Shown: piece after piece, positions 8,228 to 15,900 of the stretch | Layout: each line of letters begins with the position of its first letter | How positions within the stretch are numbered: the stretch's first letter is position 1 | NCBI GenBank assembly: GCA_044348085.1 | Contig: JBIKTM010000021.1 | Coordinates: 1-32,036 of the forward strand | Direction: 5' to 3' | Length of the DNA: 32,036 nucleotides | Source: Verrucolacustris sp044348085 | Lineage (GTDB): Bacteria > Verrucomicrobiota > Verrucomicrobiia > Methylacidiphilales > Verrucolacustridaceae | The notes under the pieces: model-generated | Told to the model about the DNA's origin: nothing | The model's input: the letters and a program-made list of their open reading frames with translations, nothing else | Databases searched by the model: none | Made by a program: the position numbers and the translations under genes

Positions 8228-9475
8228 ATGAGCCTCTCTCCCACCCAAGGTTGCGTGATTCCTGCCATTCCAATGAATGAGGTGGACCGGCAAGCAGCCC
8301 TTGATGATTTGAAGTTGATCGATTCTCCGCAGGAGGAGCGTTTTGACAGGATTGTTCAGCTCACCCAACTCCTGTTTCGCGTTCCGATCGCGTATATCGC
8401 GCTGGTTGATAAGGATCGGCAGTGGTTCAAGTCCAAGGTGGGAATTGAGGCGAATGAGACGTCGCGCAGCGTTTCGTTTTGTGGTCATGCGATTTTGGAG
8501 GATAAGGCGATGGTGGTTCCTGATGCGTTGCAGGATTACCGCTTTGCGGCGAACCCGATGGTTTTGGGTGAGCCTTTCATACGTTTTTATGTGGGGCAAC
8601 CGTTGCGAGGACCTTCTGGACACAAGGTGGGAACGCTGTGCCTAGCGGATCACGAGGCGAGAGAATTTGGGGATCATGACCTTACGATGCTGGGTCAGAT
8701 TGGAAAGTTGGTGGAGAGAGAGTTCACCCTGCTGGATAAGATTCAAATGCAGATTGAGACTTTGAAAGCGAAGGAGGAGTTAGAGAAAAAGGGGCAGGAG
8801 TTAGAGAAAGCAGTGGCGGATCTTTCTGCTGAGAAGCAGAACTCTGAGTTTCTTCTTACGAATATATTTCCAGGAAATGTCGCAAATGAGTTGCGGGCGA
8901 ACGGAAAGGTTAAGGCGGTGGGGCATGAGAAGGCTACGGTGATGTTTTCTGATTTCAGCGATTTCACATCGGTAGCAGCCAGCTACAATCCTGCTGAGTT
9001 GGTGGAGGAGTTGAACCGTGCGTTTTGTTTATTCGACGGGTTGAGTGCTCGGTATGGGGTGGAGAAGTTAAAGACGATCGGGGATGGGTATCTCTGTGTG
9101 GGAGGGTTGCAAGGGGATCCAGTGGAGGCGGGTGGAAAGATGTTGAAGTTTGCTCAGGAAATCTTGGCTTTTGTGTTGAAGCGAAAGGGTGAGGTAGAGG
9201 CGAGTGGTAAAAAGTATTGGAACATTCGGATCGGAGTCCACTGCGGTCCGTTAGTGGCCGGGGTGGTGGGGGTGAAGCGAATGGCATACGACATTTGGGG
9301 AGATACGGTGAACATAGCGGCACGGATTCAGCAGGGGTCGGAGCCTGGACGGATCAATTTATCAAAGGATTTTCGGGATTTGATGGGGGATCGGATCGAG
9401 GTCGAGGCGCGTGGTAAAAAACCAATTAAGAATCAGGGTGAGATAGAGATGTTTTTTTTGCAGAAGATAAAGTGA
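8228..9475 (+). CDS. GAF-domain class III adenylate cyclase
   Basis: Predicted soluble cyclase making cAMP. Numbered from the ATG at 8228 (415 aa): a GAF sensory domain at about 36-166 (with FCGHAIL and GTLCLAD), a charged coiled coil at about 170-206, and a class III catalytic domain to the end. Catalytic residues are all present: metal-binding Asp242 and Asp286, adenine-selecting Lys282 (in KTIGD) and Asp355 (in YDIWGD), and transition-state Asn362 and Arg366. The Lys/Asp pair points to ATP rather than GTP. It lacks a membrane segment. It lies 43 bases after sufD and 7 before sufT, so it appears to be part of the suf operon, which is unusual. An in-frame GTG at 8201 is an alternative start; neither has a strong ribosome site. 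The GAF ligand is unknown. Confidence 0.88.
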   Translation: MSLSPTQGCVIPAIPMNEVDRQAALDDLKLIDSPQEERFDRIVQLTQLLFRVPIAYIALVDKDRQWFKSKVGIEANETSRSVSFCGHAILEDKAMVVPDALQDYRFAANPMVLGEPFIRFYVGQPLRGPSGHKVGTLCLADHEAREFGDHDLTMLGQIGKLVEREFTLLDKIQMQIETLKAKEELEKKGQELEKAVADLSAEKQNSEFLLTNIFPGNVANELRANGKVKAVGHEKATVMFSDFSDFTSVAASYNPAELVEELNRAFCLFDGLSARYGVEKLKTIGDGYLCVGGLQGDPVEAGGKMLKFAQEILAFVLKRKGEVEASGKKYWNIRIGVHCGPLVAGVVGVKRMAYDIWGDTVNIAARIQQGSEPGRINLSKDFRDLMGDRIEVEARGKKPIKNQGEIEMFFLQKIK

Positions 9476-9482
9476 GTTTTAA

Positions 9483-10028
9483 ATGAAACCAGGGGATCAG
9501 ACAAAATTAACTCGAGAGGTTCCCGCTACGGCGATTCCTGCGGGTTCTCCGTTGATTCTGCCCAAGGACACGGAGGTTACGTTGACCCAGTCGTTGGGGG
9601 GAAGTCACACGGTGGCAGGGGCGTTCGGCCTAGCTCGAATTGAGGAGAAGGATCAGGATGCGTTGGGTCTATCGAAAGTGGCCGTGGTGGTTCCAGTTGC
9701 AGACTCGAACGAGCCTGCAGATGAGAAAAAAGTTTGGGAGAAGTTGAAGGAGGTTTTTGATCCAGAAATTCCTGTCAACGTTGTGGATCTGGGGTTGGTC
9801 TACAGCATGGAGCTTAAACCTCTCCCAGCGGGTGGCTCGAGGGCGGAAGTAAAGATGACGTTGACCGCCCCGGGTTGTGGAATGGGACCCACGATTCAGG
9901 CCGATGCACGCAATAAGGTGTTGTCCGTTGCGGGGGTGAAGGAGGCGGAAGTTGAACTGGTATGGGAACCGGCGTGGACGCAATCGATGATCAGTGAAGC
10001 TGGAAAAATGAAGTTGGGTTGGGTCTAA
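9483..10028 (+). CDS. sufT: Fe-S assembly protein SufT (MIP18/DUF59 domain)
   Basis: SufT proteins assist maturation of Fe-S proteins. The 181-residue protein has the SufT-type N-terminal extension (about 1-80) followed by a MIP18/DUF59 domain from about 82, with the hallmark DPEIPVNVVDLGLVY and the conserved cysteine loop TAPGCGMGPT (Cys132). It starts 7 bases after the cyclase gene and ends the suf operon. The next gene converges from the other strand after 22 bases, with no obvious terminator hairpin between them. Confidence 0.92.
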   Translation: MKPGDQTKLTREVPATAIPAGSPLILPKDTEVTLTQSLGGSHTVAGAFGLARIEEKDQDALGLSKVAVVVPVADSNEPADEKKVWEKLKEVFDPEIPVNVVDLGLVYSMELKPLPAGGSRAEVKMTLTAPGCGMGPTIQADARNKVLSVAGVKEAEVELVWEPAWTQSMISEAGKMKLGWV

Positions 10029-10050
10029 AGAAAAAAGAAACGAACTCAGC

Positions 10051-10623
10051 TTAAGCGGTAGCGAGAAGAGTGTCGAAGTCGTTCAGCGAATCGGGCATTT
10101 GCGGAGAAAAATAGCGTTCGAAGTGGTTGACGACGCCAGACATTCCGCAAGAGAGAAGTTCGAAGCGCCGACGGAGAGAGCGGACCACGAAGGGATTGAA
10201 GCTGTAGTAACCGGAAAAGACTTTTCGTTGGAAATGGTCGGTCTGATTCGCCTGTTTGCAGAAAAGAATGGCATGAATTTCCGGGCTATCGAAAAGTACT
10301 ACCCAGTAGCGGGTGAGTTCGGGATGGAAAATGGGGACAAAGTCGATGTCGTCATTATGGGTGGGAAGCTCGCCTTCGGCCCAGACTCGTACTGCATCCA
10401 ATCGGCGGGCGAGTTCCCGGTAGCGATCTTCCTGATGGAGAAAATTATCGAAGTGCTGGAAGGTGGAGATCAGTTCCCCCTTAGCGGTTTCATGGGCGAG
10501 ATCCTCGATGGCATGGCTGACTGCTAGCATCGCCTCATGGTTAAACAGGTGGTTGATGTCTGCTGAAGGGATGGATTTGGCCTGACTGCATTTTGCGGTC
10601 CTGCATTTCTTGGAAGTCCGCAT
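10051..10623 (-). CDS. DICT sensory-domain protein
   Basis: Resembles the DICT domain, a sensor fold found beside diguanylate cyclases and two-component proteins, and here standing alone. Seen features are the N-terminal MLAVSHAIEDLA, the FQHFDNFLHQEDRYRELA stretch, the central YWVVLFDSPEIHAILFC strand region and the C-terminal FSGYYSFNPFVVRSL. The ATG at 10623 gives about 190 residues; the frame is open up to an ATG at 10713, but those 30 residues are not recognisable. No membrane segment or output domain is present, so it would have to act through a partner. Its gene converges on sufT. The family call is by eye and moderate. Confidence 0.6.
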   Translation of the reverse strand: MRTSKKCRTAKCSQAKSIPSADINHLFNHEAMLAVSHAIEDLAHETAKGELISTFQHFDNFLHQEDRYRELARRLDAVRVWAEGELPTHNDDIDFVPIFHPELTRYWVVLFDSPEIHAILFCKQANQTDHFQRKVFSGYYSFNPFVVRSLRRRFELLSCGMSGVVNHFERYFSPQMPDSLNDFDTLLATA

Positions 10624-10787
10624 AGCCCGGTGTTTTTTTACCTTGAGATATGGCTTCAGGCAGCATTGGAAGCGGCGGTCTGAATGTTTTTCTTCGGAAG
10701 TCCTACAAATCATATCTGGTTTCCTTAAATTGCCATTGGGCGGGGGGCATGCAAGCGGTCAGGAGGAAGTATCAGAAAAACTTACAG

Positions 10788-12287
10788 TTAGTGGGATGGA
10801 TTAGGAATGACGCGATCGAGCAGTTTGGCAGAGGAGAGAACGCCTGGGACGCCAGCTCCGGGGTGGGTGCCCGCACCGCACAGGTAAAGCCCGCGAACGT
10901 CCTCGGACACGTTGTGGGGTCGGAACCAGGCACTTTGAGTGAGAATAGGTTCAAACTGGAAGGCAGAGCCCACGTGCGCATCGAGTCGGGATTCGAAATC
11001 CCGAGGGGTGAAGATCAGCTTGCTGACGAGGTGTTTGCGTAGGTCGGGGACAATCGTTTTCTCGAGGGCGGTGAGAATGCGATCCGCATATCCTTCTTTC
11101 TCCTTTTCCCAATCGATCTGATCTCCTGGCGAGCCGAGATGGGGGACGGGAGAAAGAACGTAGAAGCATTCGTGGCCTTTCGGAGCTAGGGATGGATCGG
11201 TCCGGGTTGGGGCGTGGAGGTAGAGGGAGAAGTCCTCTGCCAAGACTCGGTTTTTAAAGATATCGTCGAGAAGGCCTTTGTAGCGGGGGCCGAGCCAGAT
11301 GGTGTGGTGGGCGAGGTCGGGGTAGGTTCGGTTCGTTCCAAAGTAGATAAGGAAAAGAGACATGCTGTAGCGCATGGAGTTTAATTTTCGATCGGTCCAT
11401 TTGTGGCGAGCTGAGGCAGGAACTTTTTTCTGGTAGAAATTAGCCACGTCGGCATTGGAGACGACAACGTTAGCGCGAAGCGTTTCGCCCGAGCGGAGCC
11501 GGACTCCCGCCGCCGCCCCGTTTTCGACGATAAGTTCGTCCACGGGAGAGTTGAGGCGAATTTTGCCACCAAGATCCTGAAGAAGTTTGACCAAGGCCTG
11601 GACCAAGGCTCCGGTTCCACCCATTGCGAAGTGAACGCCCCATTCGCGCTCCAGATAGTGGATCATGGCGTAGATGGACGAGGATTGGAACGGATTGCCA
11701 CCGACGAGAAGAGGATGAAAGGAGAGGACTTCACGAAGGCGTTGCGATTGGACGTGGCGAGAGGCCATTTGCCATACCGAGCGATCCGAACGGAGTCGGA
11801 TGAGGTCGGGAGCGACTCGAAGCATATCGGTGAAGGAGGAGAAGGGTTGATCGGCAAGTTCGACGAAGGCCTTTTGGAAGATGGCGTGGGTTTCTCCTAC
11901 AAAACGGCGGTAGCCCTCGAGGTCGTTGGGAAAGTGCTGGCGAACTTGGGCCTCCATTTCCGCTTGGTTCCCGGTGTATTCGAAGGATTGGCCGTCGTGC
12001 CAAGCGATCCGGTAGAAAGGTTTGCAGGGGACGATTTTGACGTAATCGGAAGTTTTTTTGCCCGCGAGAGCAAACAGCTCATCGAGGAGGAAAGGGGCAG
12101 TGAGGATGGTGGGGCCGGCGTCGTAGGTGAATCCTTTATCACGAAAAACGGAGGCGCGACCACCTGGTTGCTCGAGAGCTTCGAGGAGAGTGACATCGTA
12201 ACCACGGGCTTGGAGGCGAGCGGCGGAGGCGAGGCCTCCAAAGCCTGAGCCGATGACGATTGCGGGGGGACGTGCGGGTGCGATCAC
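10788..12287 (-). CDS. crtI: CrtI-like phytoene desaturase / FAD amine-oxidoreductase family
   Basis: Flavin-dependent desaturase of the carotenoid CrtI family. Numbered from the GTG at 12287 (499 aa), the dinucleotide-binding motif IGSGFGG (Gly13, Gly15, Gly18) is followed by an E-x-PGGRAS region, and the protein ends with the CrtI signature LYLCGAGTHPGAGVPGV, which contacts FAD. Length matches CrtI (about 490-510). The GTG lies 10 bases after the DUF5069 gene; an in-frame TTG at 12332 would overlap that gene, and neither has a clear ribosome site. No other carotenoid gene is nearby, so it may act on phytoene, a diapo-carotenoid or another polyene. Confidence 0.87.
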   Translation of the reverse strand: MIAPARPPAIVIGSGFGGLASAARLQARGYDVTLLEALEQPGGRASVFRDKGFTYDAGPTILTAPFLLDELFALAGKKTSDYVKIVPCKPFYRIAWHDGQSFEYTGNQAEMEAQVRQHFPNDLEGYRRFVGETHAIFQKAFVELADQPFSSFTDMLRVAPDLIRLRSDRSVWQMASRHVQSQRLREVLSFHPLLVGGNPFQSSSIYAMIHYLEREWGVHFAMGGTGALVQALVKLLQDLGGKIRLNSPVDELIVENGAAAGVRLRSGETLRANVVVSNADVANFYQKKVPASARHKWTDRKLNSMRYSMSLFLIYFGTNRTYPDLAHHTIWLGPRYKGLLDDIFKNRVLAEDFSLYLHAPTRTDPSLAPKGHECFYVLSPVPHLGSPGDQIDWEKEKEGYADRILTALEKTIVPDLRKHLVSKLIFTPRDFESRLDAHVGSAFQFEPILTQSAWFRPHNVSEDVRGLYLCGAGTHPGAGVPGVLSSAKLLDRVIPNPSH

Positions 12288-12297
12288 GGGGAGGATG

Positions 12298-12750
12298 CTA
12301 CGCGGGTCCGCCGAAAGACGCGAAGTCGTCAAGATCGAGAACGTCGAACCAGGTGCTGATGTCTTCCCGTTTCGCGTTGGCGGTTTTTTGGTAGCTGTTG
12401 AGACGTTCCCGCTGATCGATCGAGGTAGGAGATCGGCGATTCATGAATTCGGACCAGGCTTCGATCTCCTGCCCGCTACGACGGTGCTTTTGATTTTTTT
12501 CGATCCAGCGGAGGATTTCGCCGTCTCCCAAGCCGTTGGCGACCTGCTTCTTTAAGGAAATAGGATTTACGCCAGCAAATTTCAAAAAGTACTGGTCGAG
12601 GGGGCAGTTGTAGTTGTATTCGCCGTTTTTTTTAAGAAGGGTGGCGCGGCACTTGTCTAGAACACGGGGAAGAAGAACATATCCGCCGATTCGAACCCGT
12701 GGGCTACGAGGTGCCGAACGGGTCAGATCAGGAGCTTCGAGTTTGGGCAT
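12298..12750 (-). CDS. DUF5069-domain protein
   Basis: A 150-residue cytoplasmic protein of unknown function matching DUF5069, seen mainly in PVC-group and related bacteria. The diagnostic segment is DLTRSAPRSPRVRIGGYVLLPRVLDK near the N-terminus, followed by GEYNYNCPLDQYFLKF and GDGEILRWIEKNQ. It starts with MPKLEAPDL and precedes the CrtI-like gene by 10 bases, so the two are probably co-transcribed. The family's function is not known and the neighbourhood does not settle it. Confidence 0.82.
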   Translation of the reverse strand: MPKLEAPDLTRSAPRSPRVRIGGYVLLPRVLDKCRATLLKKNGEYNYNCPLDQYFLKFAGVNPISLKKQVANGLGDGEILRWIEKNQKHRRSGQEIEAWSEFMNRRSPTSIDQRERLNSYQKTANAKREDISTWFDVLDLDDFASFGGPA

Positions 12751-12998
12751 CGTCAGATCATGCCTTGATAAGTCAAAGGGGCAAGGGGGGTGTAGCGGTA
12801 AAAAGATTAGAATCGATTCAGCTAGCGGGGTTTAAAGATGTATGATCTATACAAGTACTTGATAGACAGTGCTATTAAAGATTGAACGAGTGAAACTTGT
12901 TTGTGTCTAACCCCTTGATGAATGGATTAGATACAAAAAGTTCAAAAACTACTATTGACCCCTTGATTAATCGGAAATGCAGGCTTAATTTAGGTTAT
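12751..12998. other. Divergent intergenic region before the FecR/Ala-rich gene
   Basis: This 248-base stretch separates the minus-strand DUF5069 gene from the large plus-strand gene and must hold the promoters of both. A perfect 10-base palindrome, GAATCGATTC, lies at 12810-12819, and TATGAT at 12841-12846 resembles a -10 box. The open frame of the large gene extends back to 12897, but that part does not look like protein of the exported family. No RNA gene is visible. Confidence 0.4.
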
Positions 12999-15900
12999 AT
13001 GCCAACTATGCGATCTGTGGGCATGGGCCTTATATCTTTTTTTGCCTGCACGGCGTTAGGTCTGGCCGCCGCTGATTTCAAGATCCGTTACAATCAGAAG
13101 TTTCCCTGTTTGGAGGTGATGGATTCGAGCGCTGTAAAAATCACCGATGTAACCGAAGGTGCAAAAGGGGAGACGGTGACGTCGGGCAAATCCAGTCTCA
13201 ATATTTCCTTTATTAAGAATTCTTCAGGGCAACCCGAGGTGACCTTGCGGGATGCGAAGTCTCCGCTCTCCGAAATGGAGATTGAAGCGTTTGGTTTGTC
13301 GGTCGGAATGAAACCTGAAGGCACCGTCCTGGTGAGGTTTGGGGCAGACAATAAACCCAAGTTTGAGATGGATCGTACGGGGGGTTCGCGCTTCCTGATG
13401 GCGGATCTAGGGAACCTAGACACGGCCGCTGGTAAAGAGGTGGCAGGAAATACTCCTCCATCGAAAAATCTAATTCGTTGCAGGGAGCGGCTGGCTGAGT
13501 GGATTTCTGGAAAAGGTGGTTGGAGTAACAAGTCTGGAAAAATTTTAGCTACGCAAGGTGGGGATCGGGTGCAGGTGGGAGAGCTTCCCGAGCGTGAGAT
13601 CCAAGTAAGTGAAGCTTTTCAAACTGGAGCAAAGATCACGGTAGGATCAAAGATCGGGATGATGTTTCAAAGTGGGGCTGGAGTTTTTCACTTTGCGTTA
13701 CCAGGAACTGTTTTCTCTCTGGGCAAGTTGGAGGCGGGAAGTCCTGATCTGAAGGTTGAGTTGAGTGAGGGAACGATTCAGACCTTTGTGGCTCAACCTC
13801 TCATTGCGCCTCGCGCGTCGCTGATTGCGCTGGGGAACGGGGAGGTGGCGCGGACTTTGGACGGGGCGTATCAGATTTCTAAAACCTCGGGTGCTGAATC
13901 GACGACGATCACGACAATCTCCGGGAAGGTAATCTTGGCGCAGGAGGCAGGCGGAAAAGAGTTGGCCACACTTTCAGGTGAAAAAACATGGAGCGCAGCG
14001 AAGGGAGGCGAGGCTAAGGCTTTAGCTGCAAACAGTCCCGAGAAGGCATCTCTGGTTGCGTTCGAAGGCAGTGCGCGGAACACAGCTCTGATCGATATTG
14101 CTCGGGATGGAGTCAAAGCGTGTCCTGAGGCTGTGGAGGAGATCGTATCCAGTGCTGTCAAAGCAAAGCCCGAATTGGCAAAAGAGATTGCCGAGCAGTG
14201 TTTGGCGGCGAATCCCAAGTCTTTCAATGCCATCAGTCAAGCCTCTGGGGTGAAGGGATTGAAACTTTCCAAGGAAGAGCAGGCGAAGGTGGATGCGTTG
14301 GAATCTCTGGATCAGCGATTGGAGCGATTGGCGATCGAGGGAATCGATCTGGAAATGAAGCTGGGGCAGGTGTTGCTGGTCGAGGGAGATTGTAATTTGG
14401 ATGGAAAGAAGGAGAAAATTTTAGTTGGGCAAGTGCTCACGTTGAACGACAAGATTGCGACAGGAAAAAGCGGTCGGATTTTGGTGGGAATGGCTCCCGG
14501 AGTGGTTCTTTCCATTGAACCCGGGAGCGTCGCGAGCCTTGAGAAGATGAGTGCTGAAATCAAGAATGGTGAATTGCAAAGCCGCGAAGCTGTTGTGAAT
14601 TCGGAGAGCGGGTTGGTGGTCATGAACATTGCTCCTTGGAACAAGGAGAAGACGGATGTTCGGGTGAAGACAACAGATGGAGAGTCGGTAGCACAGGGAA
14701 CGGTTTTTGCCGTAACTTTTGCAGGTGGGAAGATGATGACGACTGTTACGCGGGGTTCGGTGGGAAGCCGGGACTCCTCGGGCAAGATGGTTTCAATTGC
14801 GGCAGGACAACAGGCGGCTCCTGGGGCTACTCCTGTGGCGGCCCCTGCCAATTCGGCTGCCGTTACGGCGGCGGGAAAAGCTGTTGAATCGACAGTTAGT
14901 GCCATGGTGGCGAACGTGGCGGCAAGTATTGCGGCTGCGATTCCGACTGCAGCGGCGGAGATCGCGACCATAGCTGCGAAGGCGTCCCCTGCAGCGGCAG
15001 AGCAGATTGCCGCAGCTGTTGCGGCCAAAGCTCCCGAAGCAGCGATTGCGATTGCCCAAGCGGTTTCGAAGGTAGCTCCTGAAGCCGCTTCAAAAATTGC
15101 TGCTGCTGTGATCGCCGCGACTCCAGGTATGGATGCGAAATCGATCTCGGCGATTACCACAGCGTCTTCTCAAGGGGCAGCAGATGCGCCCTCAGTGGAC
15201 ACTGCAGCGGGCACGGCGGGTGGAGGCGGTGCTGGCGTTGGCGCAGGCAGCGGAGGAATGGGGCAGGGAATGGCGGCTACACAATTTCAGCAGTTGCAGG
15301 CCGAGCAGGATAATCAAGCGGCGCAAGATGCACTGAAGGCAGCTAGGGATGCGGAAGCGGCCGCAAAAGCCGCATTAAATGCTGCTAATGAGAGAGAATA
15401 CACAAGGCTTTTGGACGATTATAATAAAAAAGTCGCCGACCGAAAGGCGAAGGAAGCAGTAGCAACAGCAGCGGGGGCAGCAGCAACAGCAGCAGCAGCA
15501 GATGCAGCCAATAAGGCAGCTGCGGATACTGCAGCGGCTCAAGCAGCGGCAGCGTCAAAGGCAGCAGCAGATGCAGCAGCAGCAGCAGCAACAGCAGCAA
15601 CAGCAGATGCAGCCAATAAGGCAGCTGCGGATACTGCAGCGGCTCAAGCAGCGGCAACGGCAAAAGCAGCAGCAGATGCAGCAGCAGCAGCAGCAACAGC
15701 AGCAACATCAGCAGCAGCCAATAAGGCAGCTGCGGATACTACAGCGGCTCAAGCTGCGGCAGCGGCAAAAGCAGCAACAGATGCGGCTAAAATAGCTGCT
15801 AGAAATGCGGATACAGCAGCCCGACAAGCGGCTGAAGCTGCTCAGCAAGCCGGTGCTTTAGCCAACTCATTAGCTGATGCTAAAGCCGCAACTGACGCAG

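Noticed and set aside
12810..12819. Palindrome GAATCGATTC before the FecR gene as a second PerR box
   Set aside because: The arms are spaced one base differently from the 3842-3858 operator and do not extend to the TTA/TAA ends.
15385..15708. Minus-strand open frame coding a nearly pure leucine stretch
   Set aside because: It is the complement of the GCA-rich alanine repeats and has no realistic protein character.
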